From Acheta domesticus (Eukaryota; Arthropoda; Insecta; Orthoptera; Gryllidae): a stretch of DNA of 64,000 bases. The translations under genes and the position numbers were made by a program. Positions 49,796 to 62,299 of this stretch are shown here, in pieces. The notes below the pieces were generated by a model. That model saw only the letters and a list, made by a program, of their open reading frames with translations. It ran no database searches and had not been told where the DNA came from. Within the stretch, counting starts at the first letter, position 1. Each line of letters begins with the position of its first letter. Where the stretch lies: the NCBI GenBank assembly GCA_031308135.1, contig JAHLJT010009436.1, positions 223,172,899-223,236,898 of the forward strand, given 5' to 3'.

Positions 49796-52490
49796 TGCCT
49801 TTATTGACATGGCGAGGCTCGGGCCATCAGGCCCGCTCTTCCACCTAACCACATATCAAAAGTTTACAAATTAGTTCAAACAATATAATCTACAAAATTA
49901 AAAGTAGGATAATTTATGAGTGGTAAGTAGTTAGTCGAAAAGAAGTATCATTTAAAGCAACTTATAAAAAAATATCAAAGGTTAAACAGATACAAAAATG
50001 TTACAGAATGAAATTTGAAAAAAAATTTAAATTCAGAGACGGAAGTTGAAAACAAAATTTGAATTGGATAACATTATGTGCTCCACTTGTCTGCGCGCTA
50101 CGTGACATCCTGGTATTCACCCCGAGCGACTGTAAGCTATTAATACAGTAACACACCATTTCACCCGCTTCTCGACCCTGGAGGAAAACCCGCTAGTCGG
50201 GGAAAACTCACCAGGCAGGCTGCGTCCTAATACAGAGGTAAACTAAGCTAAAATGAAGTGAGAGGTCCTTGGAATGTTTTCCTCAGCTGCTGTCCATGTT
50301 GCCTTCTTGCTTGTGCTTGAGTCCGCCTCGGCTTCTATGAAGGAAATACAGTTCCGGCATTATCAAAAAATTCGCACGAAAGTAAATTTTCAACAAAAAT
50401 ACATTAATATTATTCCTAAAACATATTTATCATTTCTTAATACTCCTGAGGAAGAGGTAAGACTGTCATGGGTTTAATTTGACAACCGATAATCAACAGT
50501 TATTTAAATTGTAAACTGATGCAACTGATGTAAACCGACTACTTTGTAAGGAAACGATTCAGGTGTTTTTAAACGATGTTAATGAGGTGCATCTTTTAAT
50601 ATTGGAAGGCAATTTATTCCACTCTCGGGCTACAGTAATTGCGAATGATTTATTGTAGTAGTTAGTTTTGCTTTTTGGAATACAGAGTAACTGGAATTTC
50701 TGAAGTCTGGAGGATTTCAGATGTACGAAATACTTTGTTAAATATGACGGGGAACCTATTGTTAGCATCTTAAATAAAAGACAGAGACTGTGATACAAAC
50801 GCCTATTCTTTAGTGTTAAAATGTTGTGCTCTTTATAAACACCGGAGATGTGATCATATATTCTTATATTAGAAATGAAACGAATACATGCGTTTTGAGC
50901 TCTTTGCAGAGTTTGAGCAAGTGAATCTTTCAAATTGTTATACACAATATCACCGTAGTCGAAATGAAGACACAAGAGGGATTTTACTAACATTTCCTTC
51001 GTGTTTGTCGGGAGACATTTGTCGATACATCTAAGGGATTGCAAAGATGCATAAACTTTGCGACATACATTTCGGATCTGATATTCCCAGCTTAGATGAT
51101 CATCAAATATTAAGCCCAAGTTTTTCACTTGTGAATGACGAGGCACAGCGACTTTGTCTATAAGCACATCAGGAACAGATGAACATTCTAGTTTTTTATG
51201 CATTTGGGAAGAGCCAATTATGATGGTTTGTGATTTTGTGGGATTTAAATTGAATCCGTTTCTAATTGACCATTTGACTACAGATGAGAGTTCATTATTT
51301 AATTTATTTATTAGCATTGCTACCTGTGACGGTTTCCCGGAGATTTAAATTTGCAGATCATCCGCATACATATGATGACTACATTCCTTAAGTTCGCTAG
51401 ATAGGTCGTTCACGTAAATTAAGAAGAACAGTGGCCCTAACACGGATCCCTGAGGTACTCCCTGATGGAGAGGTTTTGGATTGGAGCGGAGATCATCAAC
51501 TACTGCAATTTGTTGCCTATTGTGGAGATAGCTTGCAATCCAAGAGATCGTGGAATCAGAGAAACGTAGATGTTTGCATTTCGCTATTAGGATGTCGTAA
51601 TCTACAGAGTCAAATACTTTACTAAAATCTAAAGGAGATAATACAGTTATGAGTCCATCATCTAAAGCTTTTCTTATGTCTTCAGTTACTTTCAATAACG
51701 CTGTTTGTGTGCTTCTACCTTCTCTAAAGCCAGATTGGAGGTTATTAAGCAGATCTGAATCAGTTAAGTATTTTACAATCTGTTTTCGAACTATTTTTAC
51801 CAGAACTTTTGACACTGTCGGCAATATACTAATCGGGCGATAGTTGCAAGACGCTGAGGCCTGTTCAGATTTTGGCAAGGGTCGAACATGTGCAAGCTTT
51901 CACGCTTGTGGAAAGGTTCCCGAAGTTAGTGAGAAATTAATTAAATGCGTGAGTACCGGAATGGCAAATGGTAAAATAAATTTCAATTGTTTGGCTGTGA
52001 TGCCATCAGAGCCATTAGCATTCGATTTTAACGATAGAACAATCTTGCCAACTTCGTGATGATCTACGTTTTGGAAATAAAATTTATCCCTGACAGCAGG
52101 CGCATTGGTTGCGAGAGTCTGTAATGTATTCCATTTGACATAAGATGGCATTGGTTTTGAAGCATTTACGAAGTGATCATTAATGTCATCCAAGGGCATG
52201 TCAACAGGTAATTCGGAAGAATTTGCTTTCGTGATCCTCAGGTCTCTCAGTGTGTTCCAAACGTCTTTCCTGTTCATTTTTACTTTAAAGATATCATGGC
52301 AATATCGAATTTTTGCATTCCGAATTTTTTGTTTTACGGAATTTCGTAACTTCTTGTACACTCTTTCATTTTCAGAGGTTTTATTGGATTTGAAGTGTCG
52401 GTAAGCTAAGTCACGTTCCAGCATGAATTGCTTTAATTCGCTTGTAAGCCACGGGACCGCGGGACGTGTCGCACCCGTGGATTCCTCGAT
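49794..52490 (-). mobile_element. 5'-truncated non-LTR retrotransposon (LINE)
   Basis: Minus-strand element: residual ORF2 (52490-50559), a ~760-bp 3' region, and a conserved 3' terminus (49795-49850, GGCCTGATGGCCCGAGCC). The endonuclease domain is missing. The RT type, with PQGSVLGPL and YADD motifs, fits the CR1/L2/Jockey-like group; the clade is not resolved. The 3' terminus is shared with SINE-C at 31623-31953. Confidence 0.85.
50559..52424 (-). pseudogene. LINE ORF2: reverse transcriptase with two stop codons
   Basis: One continuous frame of 622 codons with only two stops. Before the first stop (about 51900) lies the linker and the start of the RT (GSDGITAKQLKF). Between the stops are NYRPISILPTVSKVLVKIV, SGFREGRSTQTALLKVTE, LDFSKVFDSVDYDIL, HQGVPQGSVLGPLFFLIYVN and the catalytic MYADDL. 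The second stop (about 51345) falls just after YADD. The C-terminal part has SQVKNLGLIFDDHLSWEYQI and the ALRxFN-like AREWNKLPSNIK. Stops look like TGG-to-TGA and a Tyr-codon change. No frameshift was seen, so inactivation is recent. Confidence 0.88.
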
Positions 52491-52499
52491 TTAAACATT

Positions 52500-54110
52500 T
52501 TAGAGTATGGAAATCACAAATGAGACATCTAGATTTGGTTTGTGTTCGTGGCAGAGAGTAATACTATTTTTTGCAGAGGACTTGAAAGTCTAGGGAAAGA
52601 TTATCTCCGGCATCTCTCTTTCAATTCGCATTCTAATTATCAGCATTGCAATAAATATAATATATCGAAATAGCCGTGCGAACTTTCTCATTTAAACTGT
52701 AAGTATGCTAAGTGTCAGTATAAGAGTGCGAGAAAATGTTGAAACAACTGATGGAGGTAAAATGATGACGCATTGCATTACATTTCGGAAAATCAAAAGT
52801 CTATAATTATTTGGGTGGGTAAGGTTTGTAGTATTTTACTCTAGGTGAAAGCAAAGAATTCAACTCGTTTAATACATATTATTATAAATCCACATGAATG
52901 TAGATTTGGAGAATATTTAAACATAAAAAGCTTAGCATTGAAGCATACAACTTCAATATATCATCGACAGTAGTCTTCTGCTATAGAGAAATTACTCTAA
53001 GAAGAGACCACTTTGACAGATCGGGAAATAAATGAATGACATTGCAAGAGAAAGTGATGAAGCCATTTGCAAATGAGCTGACTGTTAACGAACGCACTGA
53101 CAAAATGAATGCGTGGTCGTAACTTGCAGTTATATTGTCAGCAGTGGCCAAGCAGAAGATGTCAAAGTGGTGCCCTCTTACATGCAACACTCACCGTGCT
53201 GGACACTCGGATTGACTTGAGATTTTACCAGCTTGTTCAGCACCTTTCAAAACCCCTACATACAAATTTTTACGTGCTATGATGCATTGCAAGTAGTGTT
53301 TTTGCGATAATTAGTTTTGGGACCTTTCTTGACCTTACCGACCGTGGAAGGGCGAAAATCGCTGCTCGCCGCTGGTTCTGCGGACGTTACTCACGCCGCG
53401 CTTGCACTATCGGCGTGTCGGCAAGGTCTCAGTTACTTGGAGGGCAGGTGGGGTGACAAAAACGGGCGTTTACTTTGCGGGTTCAGATGGAACGAACGCG
53501 CTTGAAAATATGACACCGGCTGATAGACGCCGCGCAACGTTCCTAGCGCTGGCTCGCCCGCTGCGGGAAGCGCGAGGATCACGAAAGGTCCTGATACAAA
53601 ATGCCTACAAAACGCTATTTATAATATTCCATAGCACTTCAAAATTTGCGTATATAGGTTTTGCATGGTGTTCTATTAGCTGGTGAAATTTCATGTCAAT
53701 GCGAGTATCCAGCACGGAGAGTGTTGCGTGTTAGGGTAATCTCTCTACACACTGACCTTTGTGTGAGACGGTGACCGGAGGTGTGCGTCCGTATGGTATT
53801 CTTTGTCCGGGAAGCGACACCGTCCATGCAGGAAATCCTCCGCGAATACCACTGCAACTGTTGCTGTAAGCACATGCCGGTGTTGACACACAGAAAAACT
53901 AGGGTAGAACGCTCAGGCAGAAATCATGAAGAATCTAGCCCCGTACCAGGGTACACTGTAGAATCCCGCTCATCTGTAGAATCTCGTTACTTCGCATGTA
54001 ACAATAGTTTTCCTGCTAATTTATGAATGTAGATACATAGCTATTTAAACTTGACATACACAATTTATACAATTTCTTTTAGCTAGCTCATTTTAAAATT
54101 ACATATTCAA
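52500..54110. other. Unassigned sequence, moderately GC-rich at 53320-53600
   Basis: 53320-53600 (GCGCAACGTTCCTAGCGC near 53532) is richer in CpG than its surroundings, with a 94-codon ORF of unknown type. I see no homology and no splice context strong enough to call an exon. Confidence 0.35.
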
Positions 54111-55860
54111 CATTAGGAGAGGTACCCCGCAGTGGGTTTAGGTCTGCGAATTTGATTTGAAATATATGAAAAGTGGGAGTTATTTTTTATAAATCTAAAA
54201 TTGGAAAAATTTGGGATTTGATTCGTAATGATAAACGTTTGCAAGGAATGTTACATTTTGAGTATATTTTCGTTTTCGTCTTTTGTGGTGCGGACAATGT
54301 TTCCATATTTCATGATTAGGGAGATGATTTTTATACCCTAAAAAAATCTTGAAATATGCTTTTAAAAGTATGCATTATGACCTAAAATTCTTAAATATGC
54401 GATTTAATATGCAATTAAAATTAACAATATTTAATTTTCTGTATAAAACTATCTTGATAGAATTCAGGAAAAGCATGCTTGGAATGAAAAAATATAATCT
54501 ACCTTACTTTGCGGATAAATAATTGAAGTACATATCCACTTGTTGCCTTTCTTCTGACTGATTTAACAATGTGATATGAAGAATCTACATTTGCACAAGT
54601 ATGTTACCATCTATAGAAAAGAAGAAGAAAACAAACGCAATCTGTAACAAGCTCTTTCGAATTAATGAACGCTCACAAATAAAAAGATCCTTTGAAAAGA
54701 TTAAACATTTTAGAGATAAGTCCGCATTTTAACGGAATATGCAAAATATGGGCTTATAATTTCACGAATATGCGGCAACAGGAAAAATCAGCCAAATATG
54801 CGCCAATATATTAATCAACAGTATACAATTCTAAACAGATATAAAGAAATTTCACTTAGCTATGCCCTGAAGCAACGGACAAAAATATGCAAAATCATAG
54901 AAATTCGCTCTCTATCAACGGCTGAAGCAGTCAGTGGGATTTTCGGATAGACGCGAAAGGATGAGGGGAAAATGAATGGGTGTTGGAGTAAAGCCGAGTT
55001 CATTATGTAGTTTATGCTCTCTGAAATCACAAGTGTTTGAAATGCAGCATTTCCGGACTTGCTGCTAGTCTTCAGTATAAGAAGTAGTAAAAGAAGGGGG
55101 GAAAAATTGTTCGTTGTTTCTCTCAGAACCAATCATTAAACTGATAGTTTTCTGGAAGAAGAAAAAATACAAATAACGTGTACATTGTATCCTTTATAGT
55201 TTCAGTAGGTTAAAGTAAAATAAAATATGATTTTAAGAAAAAAACACGTTTTTAATTTGACATATCCTCCTCTCTTGTGATTTATTTTTGAATGCTAAAA
55301 CTGCAACGCATATCTGCTGATTTACATATTTTGGGGTGCATTATCAGTTCTCTTTCTTCAATATTGTCTGTTAGATATTTGACATATTAGACATTCGTTA
55401 TTGGAGGAAACTTCAATAAACATTATTGAGTAGGCAATTATTATATTATCTCTTGTACACTATCTCTGGTATATGATTCATTTGATTATTTATGATACTC
55501 TTCATTTTATCGTTACTTAACTCTACTATTCAATTACTTAGAAAGAAAGGAAATTTGAGAATTAGTTTAGTCATCGCAGGATACACGTGTAGTGCTTCAA
55601 ATTTTCCATTTGAAACTCAAGACTGAGAGTTATTGTATTATGTATCAAATTAACTCATTGGTAGGAGCGATTCTTTGGATTCGAGAAAACTGACACTGAT
55701 ACCTTTTGTAATTTTAAACCATTGCCGTACTGGTAAAGAAAGGGCACCACTTTCCCACAATTCAAGGTATTTTGTTTCAACTTCTTCAATAAAACTTATA
55801 ACTGAACATGATAAAATTTACTTTGGATAGTTCGAAATTTCATTCTTAATTTCCTTCAAC
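54111..55860. other. AT-rich sequence with AAATATGC reiterations
   Basis: Between 54330 and 54900 the words AAATATGC and ATATGCAAAA recur many times, similar in style to the hAT-like element at 56408. I could not find paired termini, so this may be a decayed relative. Confidence 0.35.
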
Positions 55861-55877
55861 CCCCCCCTCTCTCTCTC

Positions 55878-55926
<49 letters not shown>
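55861..55926. repeat. Compound microsatellite C-run, (CT)n, (AT)n
   Basis: C7 followed by about seven CT units and about 22 AT units. Confidence 0.95.
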
Positions 55927-55929
<3 letters not shown>

Positions 55930-56407
55930 CTCTCTACAAAATGAATTACTAACTAATGACAATTAAACGTTTGTAATTCATTTAGTTATATTTTATGGTT
56001 TAAATTAACCATCTGAGAAAATTATACCACTCCGATTAAATTATTGTTAAATGATTTTGTCTATTCAATAAATAAACTATTTTTCTTCATGCGAATCGTG
56101 AACTTTACCAGTGTGTGAGTACCAGTATTGTGAGTTTGATTTCGAAGACACCATATCTGCTGGAAGATTCTTCCACGCATTTACAGCTTCGGTGAATAAT
56201 ACTTGTTTTATGTAAAACATTATTAAAATTAAAATGTAATGAACTTCACTCTTTTGATATGTTTCGTGCTCCCCTTGTGATACATGATTTTTAAAATATT
56301 TAATACTTAATATATATTTAAAAGTAAATTAAAATTGATTTTGTACATTTCTTTACGCGAGAACTTGCAGAGCACATCATGGTACAGAGTCACCGGTGAT
56401 AAATAAG

Positions 56408-57088
56408 TAGAGACCGGATTTTTATGTAATTACATATATTTTGTCTTTCTATTTACCGTTCTCAAAATTGTAATCTTGACTAATCATAGCCCTCCTAACA
56501 CAATATCCAATTTTTTCGTTACATATATTTACATATTTAGGGCTATATTACATATTTTACATATTTTGCTTGATTTCACAATAGATTTTCTTATTTTATC
56601 AATTTTCTTCAATTTAATTCCATATTTTTTATGAAAATATGTATTTTTTTAATCAGCATTTTTCCTACATTATTGGGGAAATCCAAAATATCATTGAAAC
56701 CGCGTTTTGTGATCTGTAACCTTAATTTCCGATAAAAAATTGCGATAGCCGACATGTAACACTTCGATGAAGATGCTACAGTGTATGTTTGGGGGTTGTA
56801 GATCTCGCCAGAACGTGCGATGTTTTCTATTGTGATTAATCCGGCTGCTAAACTACGGTCCAGGATTATAATAGATTAATCTTTTACTACCGACGAGAAA
56901 GTTGTATGATGTAAAGTGAGCAGTTTTCCTAAATGTAATGTCTTGCTATGTAAATGGTTTTTAACTAGAGAATTTTAATATTACATATTATATCCGATTT
57001 TACATATTTATTACATATTCTTACTGTTTTCATTACATATTTATGTACATATTTTGACGTTTAATACTACATATTTTTCCGGTCTCTA
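56408..57088. mobile_element. hAT-like non-autonomous element (681 bp) with perfect 8-bp TSD
   Basis: The termini are TAGAGACCGG and CCGGTCTCTA, a perfect 10-bp inverted repeat that extends imperfectly (TATGTA). TAAATAAG flanks both ends (56400-56407 and 57089-57096). An 8-bp duplication and TAGRG-type termini are hAT hallmarks. The interior is AT-rich with many TTACATATTT words, and no transposase is encoded. Confidence 0.9.
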
Positions 57089-57239
57089 TAAATAAGCACA
57101 TGCGTACGTGCCGCCGGGGGAGGGGCAAGTGGTCGTGCCTCCCTGAATAGTTTCCAAACGGCTCCGAAGCCTTTCGTAATAAAACATTTTATTTCTGTAG
57201 ATATCGTGGATGGCCGAGGTGGCTGAGAGCGTGTACCGA

Positions 57240-57960
57240 GCGAGAAAAAAATTAAAAATTGCGTATATTTTGCACAAAACTACACGAAAACCGTTCATAT
57301 TTTCATGGCCTTATTTCCAGATTTGTCTTTAAGGAACAGATTTCATCGAGGAAGAAATCTCTATCTTTACTATTTCATTTGTAGGAAGACTCCGAAAAAA
57401 CTTTGAATTTTGGTAATTTTCAAAAAAACAAACAAACAAACATGGATTTCAACGAAAATGAGTCTTGCAACATTCCCTTCATTATCCTACCCGCAATTAC
57501 GCGACAAGTACTCAGATTATCGAAAAATTGTACGTGACCTTATTTCAAAATATATCTTTAAAGAACAGATTTCATTAAGGGAAAAATTTCTATCTTCATA
57601 ATTGTAGTTACAGAAAGACGCCGAAAAAATTTTGAATTTGCAATTTTCGAAAAATCAGAGCTTTCAACGAAAGTGAGACTTGCACCATTCTCTTAACCAT
57701 CCTTTACACTATCCGACAACAAAATTTAATCAGAAACGATGGATCCTTTTTTTGAAAATTTTGAAAATGTCCAAGGGGCGTCGTGAAAACTTCTCCCAAA
57801 ATTAAAATATTGGTTTCAAATTCCAGGGGCCGCGACATCAGCAAGAAAGATTGGGGAAAATCAATTTTGGAGAAAATTGGCTGAACAGTTTACGTGCTAG
57901 CGTTGTGCACAGACGGACGGACAATCAGACGTTCTGTTTGTATCTAGCCATTGTTTGTAA
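57240..57960 (+). repeat. Family R copy with partial internal duplication
   Basis: AACAGATTTCATCGAGGAAG at 57329 and AACAGATTTCATTAAGG at 57564 are two versions of one block. It continues to CCAAGGGGCGTCGTGAAAAC, GACATCAGCAAGAAAG, and GACGGACGGACAATC near 57911. The 3' end is missing. Confidence 0.65.
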
Positions 57961-58041
57961 AATTATATTTATTTATTTTGTCACCTGATGATGGAAATAA
58001 GTAATTTCCGAAACGTTGTGAATTCTATGTTTATCATTTAA

Positions 58042-58486
58042 TCTCTTTATATATAACTGGATGTTGGTACATATATAAGAGCAAAACTCCGACACCGTTG
58101 GACCGATCTCCATGAAAGTTGGCACTTCTACCGGTTTTTTCACCCAGAAGGTTTATGTGTTGTTAATTCTATTGTAACTCCACCACATGACGCTGTAGAA
58201 CAAAAGAACAAAACTAAATATTTACGGCAATTCTATTACATTTTTGTTGGTACGGCGCTTCCCGATATTACCTCACATGCGTAGAGAATCAGAGACGTGA
58301 AGAATCTGCAAGTAAATGTGAATGAGAGGGACAGAGAGCGGCAGAGACAGAGACACACAGAGACAGGGACAGGTTAAGGGAGGGAGGGAGAGACAGTGAG
58401 AAACGGAGATGGGAGAAGAAAGAGGGAGACGGCATGGCAGAACTTCATCCCTTCACGGCAGAACAACGTCTGCCGGGTTTTCCTAG
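58042..58486 (+). mobile_element. Non-autonomous Helitron (445 bp)
   Basis: It starts TCTCTTTATATATAACTGG, with the TC expected at a Helitron 5' end, and ends in CTAG followed by host T. A 7-bp-stem hairpin (CGGCAGA/TCTGCCG, 58456-58475) lies 7 nt before the CTAG. It is inserted between A (58041) and T (58487), as expected. The interior has a conserved AAAACTCCGACACCGTTGG block and a GAGACAG-rich array (58324-58430). No Rep/helicase is encoded. Confidence 0.82.
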
Positions 58487-58984
58487 TAGTATTTAAATCG
58501 ATATCGTTAGAGGCTTCGTGTTCTAAGTAAGGGATGCTAAAATCATTTCGTGGTTCTTCAGCCAATATAGCATGTCAAAACATTCCTTGTTCGGCGTTTG
58601 ACGAGATAACTCGAATGGGTACAAATAAACGTGAGAGAATACAGAATTCTGGAAAAGTGTCGATTAGAGTTTTTCTAATAACTAAATAAAATGTTTGTGG
58701 TAATACCTCGGATTGAATCTCATTTTTGAAGAAAATACGCGTTTAAAAATTCAATTAAAATTCATTCTTATGATCAGTCGTTAAAAAACTAGGGATAATT
58801 TTAATCGAGCTGAAAAAGTGATTTAATTTTTTTCATCATTATTTTAGAACCATTTTAGCTTTAAAATCGAAAATTCGTCATTATCTTTTATTCTCAACAC
58901 GTCATGACAATACTTTAATGTTAATTAGCACGTGTATCAAGTCTTTCTACCAGCCCTCTAGAACTGTTATCAGGTGTTTCACCA

Positions 58985-59100
58985 ACCATTTTTACTTTCT
59001 CGCGCTTACTTCATAAGAAAAGAAAATTATGTAATGGGCCATAGTGACGAAAAAGTGGATAAATCCTGTTGCTTTATATAGCAAATGTACCTCCTCTAAC
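58985..59100 (-). repeat. Family R 3' end, minus strand
   Basis: TTTTTACTTTCTCGCGCTTA, then GTAACGAAAAAGTGGATAAATCC-like sequence near 59047 and AGCAAATGTACC, are the inverse of the family 3' end. Confidence 0.55.
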
Positions 59101-59101
59101 A

Positions 59102-59180
59102 CAGGGTTGTCCAACTGGCAGCCCGCGGGCCGCGGTGCCGTTTATTGTGGACCACAAAAGGTTATTAGTCAAAACTGAAA
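59102..59180. repeat. Possible hAT terminus
   Basis: CAGGGTTGTCCAACTGGCAG followed by CCCGCGGGCCGCGG resembles the CAGGGGTGTCCAA...GCCCGCGGGCC ends of some hAT families. No inverse end and no 8-bp duplication were found downstream, so this is a truncated copy or a look-alike. Confidence 0.45.
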
Positions 59181-59259
59181 GCTCCTTGCATTCATGTCAT
59201 TCATGTCGAGCAATAACATTGCGCGCGTAGCGCACGCGCCTTGTCAAAGACAACATCCC

Positions 59260-62200
59260 CCCTAATGTAAAAATAGGTGAAGTTTAGATTTAAGGATTTT
59301 TTTCTAGAGTTATGGAAAAATAAAACTATTCTACTTAAATACTTCCTTCGCAAAATTATAACCATTTTAAATGTATTTTTCTGTGCATTAAAATAATTTT
59401 AAAATTAAAGAAGATCTCTTGATGTTCAAAGTATTAGAAAAGGCCATAAAAAATCGTTCAAAAAAGGTCCATTGGTGAGATGGTCTCTTGAGACCAATGC
59501 TCAGAGCACGTTCAGTTTAAATGCTGATCTTTTTCATTCGCCTCCGTCGATCAAGTACAACTATAGATTTAAGTAAATGCACTAGGACAATATTATTTTT
59601 TTCATAATTCTTCTTTTTTGTTACGTTTATTTTCAAAATTAAAAATCTACTTCCCTAGTTATGATTTTCAGTAATACTATATTTTTTGAACACTTGTGCG
59701 AAGCCCTTTGTTCCACTATGAAAGTTGATACCTCTAGTCGCCAAAAAGAGCATTATTCGCTTTCCGCTTGCCACCGTTTCGTGTTGACAATATAGAAGAA
59801 TCTGAAAGTTGAGCTATTGTGTCTGCTAGTTACCACTCTCGTCCTGTGACTCATTATTTTTAAGTGAATCTGCAAAGACGCAGGTCGCTTGTTTGCGAGT
59901 CGTCTTCCCGCTAAATACTAGGCAATGAGAAGGATCTCCACTGTTGATGCAGTACCCAGTATTGCTTGCACTCGTCACGCAATTTGAGTGCGCGTGTACT
60001 TTCCAGAAATACATCGTGGTAACATCTAAAGGAGTTTTCCAGTCTTCACTACTCACAAAATAAAATAAAAAATAAATAAATTAGATGAATGAATAAAACA
60101 ACTTGAAAATATAATAATAGTTACAAATACGTAAAACAAATAAATATAAACACAATCAATCGTTTAGATATTTTCAAACAAATTCTCATGTTAAGTTGAA
60201 ATTAGTTTTTAACAGTTCTGTGGTCATGGGGTAAAAGTTCTTAACTCAAAAATCTTAGTTTGGAGAAAACAAGAGTTAGATTTTTGAGCCTCCGCTTGTT
60301 CCTACGCTAAACGCTATTTCTTAGTGGTTTTTTTCTCGTTAAGTAGGCATCATTTGAATTCGGTCGTTTTACTGAAATAAAAAATAGATACTAAACTTGT
60401 AGTTTTAGTACTTAAATCAATTTTGCCAAAAATTGACTTGAGAACTTTTTCCCCGTGCCCACAGAGTTTATAAAAGGAGTTAGTGGTGAAATAAAATCAT
60501 ATGCTGGGTAATACTAATCAACAACAAAGAAACCTTTATTCTACAAGTCGAGTCTTCGTAATCCGTGCTTCCCTAACAAAAATTATATTCAAGTCGTTTC
60601 TTCTACTTTCATTTTTATTTGATCTCTTTACTCAGGCAATAAAACACTGGTTAATCCAAAAAGTATTTCAGAGGGAACCAATTTTTTTAGACAGTCTCCC
60701 TTTTCCATACATTTCCTTTTCCATAAAAAAATGTAAGCTTAAATTTGAAAAACAATAGTTCTTCCGATGTAATGAAATCAATATGAATATCAATATGTGT
60801 GAAATGAAATTACTCATGTGTCAAACGATTGCTGGATATTTCGTTTAATCACAATATCGAATCTTTGCATTTAAAAACAGTTAATTTTCAAACAAACAAA
60901 TGTCTTTGCTATAACATCATGTTACAAGGAAATCCTTGCATCAATTGCAACTTTCAAAACAAATCAACCAAGACCAACTACATTTGTTTTGTAATGGTTC
61001 TTTTTTCTTGTAGTTGTTCTTGAAAAAGACGCAATGAACAAATAATGACAGACAAAGTTTTCATTCTATAAGTTCTCATATATTATTAAAATTTAATGAT
61101 TTTACCATAAAACAAGTTAATAAGAGCAACTCGCAGCATATTGTTTAGGGTCCACTATTTTTCATTTCAAGGAAAAATCACGAAATTCAGTTCAATAGAA
61201 AGCTGAAATTCATTTCTAAATAAAAAACCCTTGGTGTTTTAAATATACAGATTCACTCTCTTCCCAAAAAGATAAGTAATTTATTCTTAAAAATTGCAAT
61301 GTATTTGCCCTCTTAAACTTCACTTTTGCAAATGATCCTCACGTGTCATGTGCGTATCTCTTCTACTTTGATTGAAAACATGTTCTCTTTGAGTCATAAC
61401 ATTTCCTCACACGTTACGTCCCCGTGCTAAATACATTCACATCACGTCAACAGGGTATCATGTGGCTGATTAGACATGCTTAGTGCTGAAGGAAACAGGA
61501 CTCAATCCAGAGGTGGAATACATCAATGTTAACAAAACTAAAGTTTATATGTTGTACCAGCTTCATTGCTCGCGTACGTATTGACCATGATTATGCAGGA
61601 AAAGAAATGAATTCTATCCACTGCCTTGCCTCGCCCCAGCCTGTCCATTTGCGTTCATTTGCCGTCCCGCCCGATCTCATCCTGCCGTCGCGCCTGCCCA
61701 GCTCCACCCCGTCCCTTCTCACCCTGCCCCATCCCGTCTTGCTCTGTGCCGTCAGGCCCAGACCCACCCTACCATGTTTGCTGCGTTTATCGTTGTGACC
61801 ACATTCTTGATATGTACAGTTCGTAAACATGCCTTGCTGCTTACATCCAGCAATTTTTAGCACCAATTTCTACCTTTAATTTGTCAAAAACTAATTTGCA
61901 ATGAGATTTCTAAATTGCATTAAAATTAATGTAAATGCATTAAATAGAAAATGCTGTGAGCTTTCAGAAATGTTTGATTCATTTTCGTGGATGTCTTCAT
62001 CGTTTTCCAGATATTTGAAGGAAAAAATGGTGCACTCTTAAATTTTAAGGAGCAAGAAAGGGAGATGAAGGTAATTTTACGTAGACAGCATTTTTTTCTT
62101 AAGCTCACATGTACAAAATTTCATTCAGATTTACATAAACTGTAAATTTGTACAATACTTGTGTACAAGTGTATTAATAGAAGTGATACTGTTTGTATGC

Positions 62201-62298
62201 GCTACATAAACTTAAGAACTACTGAAGTGAGTGGTCCTAAATTTGACACGAAAACTTTCGAGCGGCTAAAAATCACAAATAGCGTCTGTGCGATTTAA
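59260..62298. other. AT-rich sequence with one C/T-rich patch
   Basis: 61620-61790 is strongly C/T-rich on the plus strand (CCCGTCCCTTCTCACCCTG), which creates long but meaningless ORFs. No exon, SINE or paired terminal repeat was recognised. Confidence 0.4.
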
Positions 62299-62299
62299 A

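Noticed and set aside
49627..49848. ORF with a poly-Asn run
   Set aside because: Translation of the (AAT)n array on the strand opposite the LINE tail.
50274..50477. ORF with a signal-peptide-like start (MFSSAAVHVAFLLVLESASA)
   Set aside because: It lies antisense in the 3' region of the LINE; hydrophobic starts occur by chance there.
57205..57240. tRNA-like GGCCGAGGTGGCTGAGAGCG
   Set aside because: Only a D-arm/A-box-like part is present; sequence then changes to family R, and there is no B box or cloverleaf. At most a SINE fragment.
61526..61866. Pro/Ser-rich ORFs on both strands
   Set aside because: They come from a strand-biased C/T-rich tract with no homology or splice context.
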